Origin: CAZJYI01 sp964550025
GTDB lineage: Bacteria; Verrucomicrobiota; Kiritimatiellia; UBA8416; CAYOBW01
NCBI GenBank assembly: GCA_964550025.1
Contig: CAZJYI010000137.1
Span: 1 to 29,409 of the forward strand
Direction of reading: 5' to 3'
Length of the DNA: 29,409 nt
Shown here: positions 15,369 through 24,119 of the stretch, piece by piece
Numbering within the stretch: the first letter of the stretch is position 1
Layout of the letters: each line of letters opens with the position of its first letter
Notes under the pieces: model-generated
The model's database searches: none
What the model was told of the DNA's origin: nothing
Seen by the model: the letters and a program-made list of their open reading frames with translations, nothing else
Translations under genes and position numbers: made by a program

Positions 15369-18300
15369 CTAACGCAGAATGAATTGGCTCATTGGCGGCG
15401 GCGTCTGGATCAGCACGTACAGGTTGGCGATCTCGTACTGGTTCGCGTTGTCGTTGAATGTCCAGTCCGGCTCGTCAACCGTCTGACTGCCGATGCCCAG
15501 CTCGCCGATCCTGCCGGACGATCCCCAGGCATTGTAGGCGAAGACCACCTCGCCGGCGCCGTGATTGTGCACCTGCATCGAGCCGTGCCCGCTCGTGACC
15601 GCCTCGGTGACGTCGTCACCAAAGTCATACGTCGTCCCCGACGCACCCGGTACGCCGGCCTCGTTGGCAGGCCCGTAGTTGTTGGGCCAGAACTCGATGT
15701 TGCCGGTGCCGATCCAGAGACCGGTTGTAACCCGCGCCTCGGCGCCGCCGCCGGCGTAGACGGTCATGTTGTTGACGTTACGTTGCCACACCCGCCCGAC
15801 ATCGGAATTCGGAACCCCGAGCTTGGTGACGTCCTGCGAGAACGGATCGAACGACACGTAGACCCACTCCCGGTCCCCGCCCGGTTTCTTCAGTTCGAGG
15901 TAGTAGGCCACGCGGTGAAGGCGCAGCCCGTTCAGCTCATCCGACCGGTCAATCAGGTACGGTACACCGTCCGCGTGAAAATCGGTCGGCGCGTTGGTCG
16001 GGATCTCCAGCAGGTACAGCAGGGAGAAGTCGGTTGCCTCGGCAACGTCGTCAAAGACTCGAGGCAATACCAGCACCTGCAGGTGACGGGTCGTGTAGTC
16101 ACCGGCGTTGTTGGAGAACGTCCAGTCCGGGTGGCCCGTGGGCCGGTTCCCAATCCCGATCACGTTGTCCTCGCCCGGGGAATTCCAGTGACTGTAGGAG
16201 AAGATGGTTTGCCCTGCCGTGCCGGGACCGGCGCCGTCCAAGTCATGGTTGTGAAGCTGCATCGAGCCGTAGTTGCCGGTGGCCACGGGATTGTCGCCGA
16301 AGTCGTACGAGCCGCCGTTGGCATTGGGGACGGGAAGCGTGTTCGGCGTCTGGTAGTTGCTGTACCAGAATTCGATGTTGCCGGTCTGAAGAGCGTCACC
16401 CGTCACAACACCGGACCCTGAAGACGCACGCACGTTCATGTTCGTCACAAGCTGCCGGATGGTGACGCCGCCGTTCCCGTCTTCCCCGTCGCTCGGAACG
16501 CCGATGAGCCCGGGGTCCTGCTTGAAGGCGTTCATGGACGCGTAGGCCCAGGTACCGTCGAGCTCGAGGTAGTACGCGATTCGACCGAACGAGTGGGGCA
16601 CGACGGCGGAACGGTTGACGGTGTAGGACATGAACGAGCCGCCCCAGTTGGCGCGGACGGGGATGTCGAGGTCGTATACGAGCTCATAGTTGACGGACTC
16701 GGGAACGCGCTCGCGCAGTGTCGCGACTTCGTCGTTGAGGTCCGTCCGCGGCCGCACGAGGATGAACAGGTTCTTCACCGTGTACGAGGACGCATTGGCG
16801 TTGAACGTCCAGTCCGGTTGTCCGCTCGGCTGCGTACCGATGCCCAGCGTGCTGACGTTGTTCGCCGTCCAGTTGTTGTAGGCGAACAGTACGTCTCCGG
16901 CACCGTGATTGTGCACCTGGAACGACCCGTGGCCGGCGCCGGTGCTCGCGCCGCCGTCGCCCCAGTCAAACGTGCTGCCACTGGCACCCGGAATGCTCAG
17001 ATCGTTGTCTTGGCCGTAGTTGCTCGGCCACATCTCGATGTTGCCCGTCTGAATGTCCGTGCCCGTCGTCACGCCGGCATTGGCGGACGCGTAGACGTTC
17101 ATGTTGTTGACGATGCGCTGGTGCACAACGGGATTGTCGGCATTGTGAGGCATCCCGAGGCGCACAAGTGACTGTCCCGAGAAATCATCCATCGAAACAT
17201 AGACCCATTTGTAGTCCGTACCGTTGTCGAGCTCCATGTAGTACGCGACGCGGTCAAACCCGGCCTCGAGAACCATGTCGGAATTGTCGATCGCGTAGGG
17301 TACCGGCGTCGTGTTGCGGAAGTTCCCCCTGTCCGGAACTGGCAGGGCATAGATGATCTCGTAGTCCGCGGCTTCCGGCACATGGCCCTGCGGCCCGTAC
17401 TGGACCAGCACCTGCAGGTGGCGCGTGGAGTAGGCGTTCGCATTCTCCTGGTGCGTCCAGTCGGGGTGCGCGCCCGGGTTGTTGCCGATGCCCAGAGCGC
17501 TTTGTCCCGTGCTGTGGTTACCCCAGCGGCTGAAGCTGAAAACCGTCTCGGCTGCCCCGTGGTTGTGGATCTGCATCGAACCGTAGTTGCCGGCCGACGT
17601 CGTATCACCGAAGTCATAGGTCGTGCCGCTCGCGCCGGGAATCCCGGCGCCGTTCCCCGGGGTGTAGTTCGAAGGCCAGAACTCGATGTTGCCGGTCTGT
17701 ATCACGGTTCCGGTCGTGACCCCGGCGCCCGCCGACGCATACACGTTCATGTTGGTCAGAAGCTGTTGGAAGGTCGTTCCGCCGTTGCCGTTCGGGCCGC
17801 CGCTCGGCACTCCCAGTTCCGTCACGTCACGTGTGTGGCCCTCCATGGACACGTAGACCCATTCGGAGTCGAGCTCCAGGTAGTACGCAATACGGCCGAC
17901 GGACGGGAAGATCTCGGAACGGCGGTCCAGGGTGTACGGCAGGAAGCCGGAATTGTAGCGCAGGTTTCCGTCGGGGATGTGGAGGTCCTGCACCAGTTCA
18001 TAGTCTTCCGCCTCCGGCACGCGGCTCCTGACCGTCGACGCCAGGGCGTCGGGGTCCACGGCGGCCGCACGCGGGCGGACCAGGACAAACAGGTTCTTGA
18101 CGGTGTAGGAATCCGTGTTGTTGCCGAAGGTCCAGTCCGTCGTACCCGATTGCGTGCCGATCCCGAGACCGTTCTGTCCCGTCGTGTTGCCGCCCCAATT
18201 GCAGTAACCAAAGAGGACTTCCGGCACACCGTGGTTGTGAACCTGGAACGTGCCGTGGCCGGCGCCGGTGCCGAAATTGCCGTCACCCCAGTCATAGGCG

Positions 18301-20135
18301 GACGTTGCGTTGGGAATCCCCTTGTCATTGTTCCCATTGTAGCTGCTGGGCCACATTTCGATGTTACCGGTGCGAATGCCCGTGCCGGTCGTGACCCCCG
18401 CGCCCGTAGACGCGTAGACGTTCATGTTGTTGACGATGCCCCAGTGCGCAACCGGGTTGTCGACGTTGTGGGGGATGCCGATGGCCTGCAGCGAGCCACC
18501 CGTGAAGTCGTCCATCGACACGTATACCCACTCCAAGCCGCTGCCGTCGTCCAGTTCCAGGTAGTACGCTACACGGTCGAAGCCGTGCTCCAGCGTTGTG
18601 CCGGACTTGTCGATGGTGTAAGGCACGGGGGTCGTGTTTCTGAACGCTGCCCGGTAGGGGATCTCGAGGCCGTAGATGACGACGTAGTCGGCTGCCTCGG
18701 CCACATTGGCGTACACGCGCGGCTGTACGAGTACCTGCAGGTGCCGCGTGGAGTAGGTCGCCGCGTTCTCCTGGAACGTCCAGTCCGGTTGGCCGGTCGG
18801 CTGGTTGCCGATGCCCAGGCAGGCGTTGCCGCCCCCGTGCGAGCCCCAGCGACTGAAGCTCATGAGCGTCTCGCCGGCCGTTCCGGCGCCGCCGCCGTCG
18901 ATGTCGTGGTTGTGGACCTGCATCGAGCCGTACCCGCCGGCTGTTGGCTGGTCGCCGAAGTCAAACGCGCTGCCACTGGCATTCGGCACAGGAAGCGAGT
19001 TGGCTCCCGAGTAGTTGCTGTTCCAGAATTCGATATTGCCGGTTTGGATGGCCGTTCCCGTTGTGACGCCTGCGCCGCCCGACGCATACACGTTCATGTT
19101 GGTCACGAGCTGCTGGAAAGTCGCCCCGCCATTTCCATTGGCGCCGCTGCTCGGCACGCCGATCCGGGCTGGGTCCGGCGAGAAAGCGTCCATCGAGACA
19201 TAGGCCCAGTCGGAGTCCAGTTCCAGGTAGTAGGCCAGGCGGCCGATCGAAGGCACCACCGCCCCGGCGCGGTCGACCGTGAATGGGATCGTCGTGGTGT
19301 TGAAACTCAATCCCCCGGTGGGGATGGTAAGGTCCTGCACAAGCTCGTACGTGGCCGCCTCGGAAACGCGGCTTCTGACCGTCGTGGCCATCGCCTCGGG
19401 ATCCCCGCTACGTTCCCGCACGAGGATCTGTAAGCGGCGCACATCGTAGGTGTCGGCGTTGTCCGCAAAAGTCCAGTCGAGCTCTCCGCTCGGCGCCGTG
19501 CCGATGCCCAGGCAGTCCGGTCCGCCGCCGTTCCCCCAGCGGTTGTAGGCGAAGACCACTTCGGGCACGCCGTGGTTGTGAACCTGGAACGAACTGTAGC
19601 CGCTTCCGGTGCTTGAACCGCCGTCACCCCAGTCCCAGGCGCTGGTTGCGTTCGGAATGCCCTTATCGTTACCCCCGCCGTAGTTGCTGGGCCAGAATTC
19701 GATGTTGCCCGTCTGGATCCCCGTTCCGGTGGTCACCCCCGCACCCGGGGCGGAGACGACATTCATGTTCTCTACGATTCCCCAATGCTTGACCGGATTG
19801 TGCGTGCTGTGGGGCAGGCCGATCGCCTTGAGTGAACCGTGCGAGAAGTCGTCCATGGAGACGTAAACCCAGTTCGTGGTCGTCCCCGTGACCAGCTCCA
19901 GGTAGTACGCCACACGGTCAAACCCATTCTGAAGCACGGTTTTCGAATTGTCTACGGTGTACGGGATGACATTGTTTCCCGTGAAATTCCCGTTCTCCGG
20001 TGGCGACAGGTCATAGATCAGCGTGTACCCCGAGGCTTCGGGGACGTTCGAGAAGACGTCAGCCGAAGCACACGGAAGCAGGCAGATCAGAAAGAGGAGG
20101 CTTAGCAGCAACCTGGTGCGCGGTAGTTCATTCAT
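15369..20135 (-). CDS. Giant exported seven-module protein (ABABABC), unknown function
   Basis: The 1588-residue protein starts at the ATG at 20135, 9 bases after GAGGA; the longer open frame to 20285 lacks a signal peptide at its start. The leader MNELPRTRLLLSLLFLICLL is cleaved after about CASA. Seven modules follow (nucleotides on the minus strand): A 20057-19410, B 19379-18720, A 18716-18072, B 18041-17400, A 17390-16746, B 16724-16062, C 16061-15402. A-to-B joins use a charged linker such as ALASTVRSRVPEA, while B-to-A and B-to-C joins are nearly direct. There is no enzyme domain, membrane anchor or sortase motif; the C-terminus is QTPPPMSQFILR. It looks like a secreted or surface adhesin-like or glycan-binding protein made by duplication of an A-B pair. 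It is first in the cluster. Confidence 0.85.
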   Translation of the reverse strand: MNELPRTRLLLSLLFLICLLPCASADVFSNVPEASGYTLIYDLSPPENGNFTGNNVIPYTVDNSKTVLQNGFDRVAYYLELVTGTTTNWVYVSMDDFSHGSLKAIGLPHSTHNPVKHWGIVENMNVVSAPGAGVTTGTGIQTGNIEFWPSNYGGGNDKGIPNATSAWDWGDGGSSTGSGYSSFQVHNHGVPEVVFAYNRWGNGGGPDCLGIGTAPSGELDWTFADNADTYDVRRLQILVRERSGDPEAMATTVRSRVSEAATYELVQDLTIPTGGLSFNTTTIPFTVDRAGAVVPSIGRLAYYLELDSDWAYVSMDAFSPDPARIGVPSSGANGNGGATFQQLVTNMNVYASGGAGVTTGTAIQTGNIEFWNSNYSGANSLPVPNASGSAFDFGDQPTAGGYGSMQVHNHDIDGGGAGTAGETLMSFSRWGSHGGGNACLGIGNQPTGQPDWTFQENAATYSTRHLQVLVQPRVYANVAEAADYVVIYGLEIPYRAAFRNTTPVPYTIDKSGTTLEHGFDRVAYYLELDDGSGLEWVYVSMDDFTGGSLQAIGIPHNVDNPVAHWGIVNNMNVYASTGAGVTTGTGIRTGNIEMWPSSYNGNNDKGIPNATSAYDWGDGNFGTGAGHGTFQVHNHGVPEVLFGYCNWGGNTTGQNGLGIGTQSGTTDWTFGNNTDSYTVKNLFVLVRPRAAAVDPDALASTVRSRVPEAEDYELVQDLHIPDGNLRYNSGFLPYTLDRRSEIFPSVGRIAYYLELDSEWVYVSMEGHTRDVTELGVPSGGPNGNGGTTFQQLLTNMNVYASAGAGVTTGTVIQTGNIEFWPSNYTPGNGAGIPGASGTTYDFGDTTSAGNYGSMQIHNHGAAETVFSFSRWGNHSTGQSALGIGNNPGAHPDWTHQENANAYSTRHLQVLVQYGPQGHVPEAADYEIIYALPVPDRGNFRNTTPVPYAIDNSDMVLEAGFDRVAYYMELDNGTDYKWVYVSMDDFSGQSLVRLGMPHNADNPVVHQRIVNNMNVYASANAGVTTGTDIQTGNIEMWPSNYGQDNDLSIPGASGSTFDWGDGGASTGAGHGSFQVHNHGAGDVLFAYNNWTANNVSTLGIGTQPSGQPDWTFNANASSYTVKNLFILVRPRTDLNDEVATLRERVPESVNYELVYDLDIPVRANWGGSFMSYTVNRSAVVPHSFGRIAYYLELDGTWAYASMNAFKQDPGLIGVPSDGEDGNGGVTIRQLVTNMNVRASSGSGVVTGDALQTGNIEFWYSNYQTPNTLPVPNANGGSYDFGDNPVATGNYGSMQLHNHDLDGAGPGTAGQTIFSYSHWNSPGEDNVIGIGNRPTGHPDWTFSNNAGDYTTRHLQVLVLPRVFDDVAEATDFSLLYLLEIPTNAPTDFHADGVPYLIDRSDELNGLRLHRVAYYLELKKPGGDREWVYVSFDPFSQDVTKLGVPNSDVGRVWQRNVNNMTVYAGGGAEARVTTGLWIGTGNIEFWPNNYGPANEAGVPGASGTTYDFGDDVTEAVTSGHGSMQVHNHGAGEVVFAYNAWGSSGRIGELGIGSQTVDEPDWTFNDNANQYEIANLYVLIQTPPPMSQFILR

Positions 20136-20261
20136 GACGGTGGTTCCTCGTTGACAACGCCTGGCGGGGGAATGGTGGGCCGAACCGCTGTACGAGGGGC
20201 TCACAGCAGCCACGATCCGCAGCCGAACCCTCCCCCCGTTCTGCATGCCGGTTCTTGACTG

Positions 20262-20300
20262 CCCCGTATAATAACAGATTCGCACTTCAAATGCATGGAT
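20262..20300 (-). promoter_or_regulatory. Possible promoter region of the module-protein cluster
   Basis: The stretch upstream of the 1588-residue gene is locally AT-rich. On the minus strand it has TTGAAG near 20288-20293 and GTTATTATACG near 20270-20280. The spacing between hexamers is shorter than the 17-base optimum, so this is only a candidate. No other likely promoter is visible between the three module genes, whose gaps are 31 and 55 bases. Confidence 0.25.
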
Positions 20301-20747
20301 AATCCGCCCTTATTCGGAGCGTGAGAAGTGTAGCGTTAAATGCCGCAGTACTCGCTGCGATTCGGCGCCGCTCTTTCATCTCAGGTGGATCTGCAGCGAG
20401 GTGAGAGACCGTTCTTCCTGGCGGTCGCTCTTTCTCTATTGGGCAGAAATGCCAAGATCGCGGAAGCGCAATTCCGCTCTCCGCCGGCGTCACGACGACC
20501 GGCTTGTCCAAGGGTGGCATCTTCACGGGCTGGTCCACGACGCCGTCACCGAAACGGATGTCGCGCGTCAGCAAAAGTGGGCCGCGGAACAGGGCAAAGT
20601 GTTCGTCCTTGGACTCGATGCGCCCTGAGAAGTCGAAAACGAGTTCGACCACGTCGCCCGAGCCCCTCCGGGAGCGGCGCCTGCCGAGATTCCTGCCTGT
20701 GTCATCGCTATCGCCATTACAATCAGCCTCCTCATGAACGCGCGCAT
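20287..20747 (-). pseudogene. Decayed GH127/DUF1680-like gene: signal peptide joined out of frame to a C-terminal tail
   Basis: One frame starts MRAFMRRLIVMAIAMTQ, a good signal peptide, after GAGAGGGAAAG. About 30 codons later another frame carries SGDVVELVFDFSG and EHFALFRGPLLLTRDIRFGDG, then KPVVVTPAESG. This resembles the C-terminal beta-sandwich of GH127-type beta-L-arabinofuranosidases, in which a RGPxVLARD strand is common. The two parts are in different frames and the catalytic barrel of several hundred residues is missing, so a large internal deletion is likely. The tail after about 20430 no longer resembles the family. The GH127 assignment is moderate. Confidence 0.5.
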
Positions 20748-20819
20748 TACAGCTTTCCCTCTCCGCTTGCCTGCCCGGAGTAGATCACTATTCCGACGGC
20801 CAGGAGTAGCGCCTTCCAC

Positions 20820-20883
20820 GTAGCGGAACTCGCCGAGAGTTCCGATGCTTGGGACGATCGGAACGCTTGGCGCGTTCCGCTAC
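20820..20883. repeat. 64-bp palindromic element
   Basis: Perfect 10-bp outer arms GTAGCGGAAC and GTTCCGCTAC enclose a GCC/GGC pairing and inner arms GTTCCGA and TCGGAAC around a 12-base loop. It lies 19 bases beyond the stop of the GH99-like gene and before the decayed GH127-like gene. It could act as a terminator for transcription from the right, or be a dispersed REP-like repeat. Confidence 0.65.
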
Positions 20884-20901
20884 TTTCTATCCGCCGCGCT
20901 A

Positions 20902-23277
20902 CTAATACCGCGCTCCTTCGGTGTACTCGTAGGGGCCGAGTCCGACATCCTTGGGACCGTAGTTCAGCGGCCAGCCTCCCTCCGGTTTTTCGCAGAGATT
21001 ATCGCGAATGGCCTCGTACATGCCGAACCGGAACTCGCGGCACGGTTCGGCGTAAGAGCCTTCGCCCCATTCATTGACGGGCGCAAGAACCGCGCGCTTG
21101 ACGCCCGACTCGTCCGCGAACTCCTTGAACGCGCGGCAGATCCGGCCGAACTTCTCCGGCGTACGCCCGTAGATCCAGCAGTTGTCCAGCCACGGGCGGT
21201 CGTCCCAGCCGGTCGACAGGTTGGGGATGAACGGTAGAATGCCGGTCTCATGCCGCGCCTTCCAGAACGGCTTCGACGCGTCGCCAACCAGGTCGAAGCT
21301 GAACTTGCGCCGCGTTGCCGCCTTGCCGCCGTCGTGCATGAAATGGTAGATCGACGTCATCTCGAAGCCTGCGTCTGCCAGCCACTGGATGTCCGACGCG
21401 TTCGTCGACGCTTCCGGCCATTTCATGGCGATGAAGTAGATACCCTTGTAGCCTGCTTCCCTGGCCATCTTCTGCGACAGTTCGAGCAGCAGCTTCAGTC
21501 CCTGGCCGCGCTTGAGCTCGTTGCCCTCCCTGCGTTCCGCGGCGATCACATCGCGGTCCATGTTGCCGGCGGACCAGATCACGACGACCGGGCGATCGTC
21601 GATGCGGTAGTACTCGGGTGTTTTGAAATAGTTCCTGATCCAGTACCTCGTCACCGCCGCCTGGTCCTTGAGGGAGTGGCTCCCGACGGCATTATGGTTT
21701 GCCCACATCACGGCCCACTTGAGATACCTCCGGTACCTCGCCCGTTGGAATCCCTTGATCCAGTGCTCATGGTGACGCTTGCCCTTGTGCCAATACCAGT
21801 CGACCAGATAGTAGGAAATGCCGTTTTCGACCGACCACTTGATCTGCCAGTCGATGACCTCGGGGCTGGACTCGTTGTACCAGCCCAGCAACGGACGGCG
21901 CTCCGGGCAACGGTTCCAGACGCGCGACCACGAGTGCCCGTGATACCAGCCCGGGAAATAGTACGCGCCGATCTCGTACTCGCTCTTGACCGGCTTCGGT
22001 TCCGGAACATAGTCCGCCCTGGGGAGGTCCAATGATGCCAGCACGGTCACCGGGATCCGGATCGCCTGCCCCGACCCGCTGCCCTCGAGCGTGAACGCGA
22101 TATCGCCGGAGGCCGCGTCGGCCGCCTTGACGGGGAACAGCATGCGTCTTCGTTCACCGGCCCCCAGGGGCTCGATTCTCGGCCAGTCCCCAACGGCGGT
22201 CACGCCTTCCGGGAGCTTCAGTCCGTCAATCTTCAGGACACCGGAATCCTCGCCGCCGCTGTTGAGCAGATCGAGAAAGAACGCCGTCTCGTAACCCGCC
22301 CGCACCATCGCGTCCTCGATACCGCTGAAGACAACGTCGATTCGTGCGGGGCCCCGCGGTTGGGCACATACCGCGACCGACCTGAATGCGACCGCCTTCG
22401 CCGCCGCGTCTACACCCTCTCGCCCCGGCAAGACCCGCAGGCGGAATTGGTGGATCCCGCCATTCCAGTACCGGCTGTCAGCCAGACGAACGTTGTATGT
22501 TCGGTCCCTGTCGCCTTGCTTCATCTCGAACAGCGTAGACCGGAATGTACCCCGGCGGTCCATCCAGGCGAACTCAATGGTCTGACCGTGGCCGCCCGTC
22601 GCCTCGACCGTCAGCCAGGAACCGATCTTCCCGGTCTGAAGAGCAAACATGGGCGATTCCCATTCGACGACGGGTCTGCCGTCCAGCTTCCAGCTCGGAG
22701 GAACGGGCGGCGCGGATTCCAACCTCAGGTCAACGACCTTGATCCAGTCGACCTCAAAGCGGGCTTTGCCGAGCTGCTCGTCCGACGGGACGGGGAAGTC
22801 CAAGCGGAGCTTGATGATCTTACCCTGGTTCTCCCAGAACGGATAGACCTCGATCGTCTTCCATTCGTTCGCTTCTCCCGCCGTCCAGGAAACCGCCTTG
22901 GCCTGGGAGTACCCGTTGTACGGACCGGAGTTGTCGTTCGCGTAGAACAACTCCCCGCGCCGATTGCCGAGTTTTCCATCCTGGACGATTCGGACGCGCG
23001 CCTGGAACACGTTCCACGGCCTTGCGGGTATGTCCAGGTCCGGACCGCGGGTTGTGATGAACGGATCGCGGCCGGCTATCGTTCCGCTCAAGACGCCGCC
23101 CTTGACCACGACATCCTTGACTTGGCAGACACCGGTCCACTCTCTCCGGTCACCGTCGGTGTTGAACGCCCACTCTCTGACAACGTTCGGTTCCTCTGTC
23201 CGGGCGGACACGGACAGGGCAATCGCCACGTTCAGCGCGGCGGTCAGCAGCGTGGCAAGCGGGCTCGATGCTCTCAT
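20902..23277 (-). CDS. Exported GH99/WbsX-like glycoside hydrolase with accessory domains
   Basis: The 791-residue protein has a signal peptide ending about LSVSA. Its first domain (30-185) looks like a beta-sandwich carbohydrate-binding or heparinase-associated domain. A second sandwich (310-415) resembles a NEW3-type domain. The C-terminal part (433-770) is GH99/WbsX-like: EIGAYYFPGWYHGHSW, YYLVDWYW, VMWANHN, RPVVVIW, and APVNEWGEGSYAEP near residues 732-745 with the glutamate expected in the active site. Relatives act on mannose-type or complex glycans; the exact bond is unknown. A weak AGGA precedes the ATG. The neighbouring module proteins lie on the same strand, so they may act on one glycan. 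No gene is seen in 23278-23480, the divergent promoter region. Confidence 0.85.
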   Translation of the reverse strand: MRASSPLATLLTAALNVAIALSVSARTEEPNVVREWAFNTDGDRREWTGVCQVKDVVVKGGVLSGTIAGRDPFITTRGPDLDIPARPWNVFQARVRIVQDGKLGNRRGELFYANDNSGPYNGYSQAKAVSWTAGEANEWKTIEVYPFWENQGKIIKLRLDFPVPSDEQLGKARFEVDWIKVVDLRLESAPPVPPSWKLDGRPVVEWESPMFALQTGKIGSWLTVEATGGHGQTIEFAWMDRRGTFRSTLFEMKQGDRDRTYNVRLADSRYWNGGIHQFRLRVLPGREGVDAAAKAVAFRSVAVCAQPRGPARIDVVFSGIEDAMVRAGYETAFFLDLLNSGGEDSGVLKIDGLKLPEGVTAVGDWPRIEPLGAGERRRMLFPVKAADAASGDIAFTLEGSGSGQAIRIPVTVLASLDLPRADYVPEPKPVKSEYEIGAYYFPGWYHGHSWSRVWNRCPERRPLLGWYNESSPEVIDWQIKWSVENGISYYLVDWYWHKGKRHHEHWIKGFQRARYRRYLKWAVMWANHNAVGSHSLKDQAAVTRYWIRNYFKTPEYYRIDDRPVVVIWSAGNMDRDVIAAERREGNELKRGQGLKLLLELSQKMAREAGYKGIYFIAMKWPEASTNASDIQWLADAGFEMTSIYHFMHDGGKAATRRKFSFDLVGDASKPFWKARHETGILPFIPNLSTGWDDRPWLDNCWIYGRTPEKFGRICRAFKEFADESGVKRAVLAPVNEWGEGSYAEPCREFRFGMYEAIRDNLCEKPEGGWPLNYGPKDVGLGPYEYTEGARY

Positions 23278-23480
23278 GGCTCATCCTGTTGCGCGTCCCT
23301 TTGGTCGCTATTGTGCATCACCTGGCGGATATCGGGAAATGTACACTGGGAGAAGGGCCTTGTCCACGACGGCAAATACCCTCATACTGACTTACGATTA
23401 ACGTCTCTATGAGATCTCGGCTGACATCAGGAAGCCGTTGAACGACTTGTCCGATGACAACATATGCATAGGGGGATCGC

Positions 23481-24002
23481 ATGCGGATTATCTTGATCAC
23501 GGTTGCTTTGTTGACGGTCTTACACTCATCACCGGCCGATGAAACACGGCCGTTCGGCGGATGGATGTTCCCGGGTGCGAAACTGAAGGAACAGGTGTTG
23601 TCGCCCGTTACGTTCACTTCGGCCGACAAGAAGTCGGTGCAGTCGCTAAAGCCCCGGTTGGGCCAATACGTCACCGAAAAGCCGTTCCAGGAAGTCGTCG
23701 CCTTCTACGTCCGCAAGAGCGGAATGAAGACGAACGGGAGTATCCTGGGCCGTGAGTTCCCTGGAACGGACATCTACCTTCCGGCCCACTTTGCCAGCAT
23801 CGATCCCTCCCGGGAAGAACCCAGTGTCACGCTGCTTCACTACATACGGGCGGACGTTGCGGCGTTACAGTTGCTCATGACAGACCATCCTCAATTCGGT
23901 TTTATCTCTATCTCCGTTACTCGCGGAAAGAACGACGATCAGACGCTGATTCAGTTGATCCAGCATCCGTCGAAACGAACAACGCGGGACGCCGAACAGT
24001 AG
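23481..24002 (+). CDS. Small exported protein of unknown function
   Basis: This 173-residue protein starts MRIILITVALLTVLHSSPAD, a signal peptide, after AGGGGGATCGC. The mature part has the segment YVTEKPFQEVVAFYVRKSGM, a pattern seen in small periplasmic proteins where a predicted helix follows a PFxxVxxFY motif, then RADVAALQLLM and GFISISVTRG. I do not recognise a named family. No lipobox or membrane segment follows the signal. It is divergent from the GH99-like gene and 117 bases ahead of the next gene, so it may belong to the same plus-strand unit. Confidence 0.7.
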   Translation: MRIILITVALLTVLHSSPADETRPFGGWMFPGAKLKEQVLSPVTFTSADKKSVQSLKPRLGQYVTEKPFQEVVAFYVRKSGMKTNGSILGREFPGTDIYLPAHFASIDPSREEPSVTLLHYIRADVAALQLLMTDHPQFGFISISVTRGKNDDQTLIQLIQHPSKRTTRDAEQ

Positions 24003-24119
24003 GAAGCTCTCTGCTCGATTCCGGCAGATCGAACACGACATCGAAGAGTTCTTCCATACCGTAATCCTCTAGTGGCTCAATCGCCCTCGTCGGCGATAGA
24101 ACGGAAGGAATTGAACCCT

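Noticed and set aside
17382..19433. A 683-codon open frame on the plus strand
   Set aside because: It is antisense to the seven-module protein, whose frame has a signal peptide, repeats and motifs. The plus frame is open because of GC-rich periodic codon use and has an Arg/Val/Gly-heavy product with no recognisable fold.
6139..20135. CRISPR or DNA-level tandem repeat array
   Set aside because: The repetition is at protein level with about 650-base units and many synonymous and amino-acid differences; there are no short identical repeats with unique spacers.
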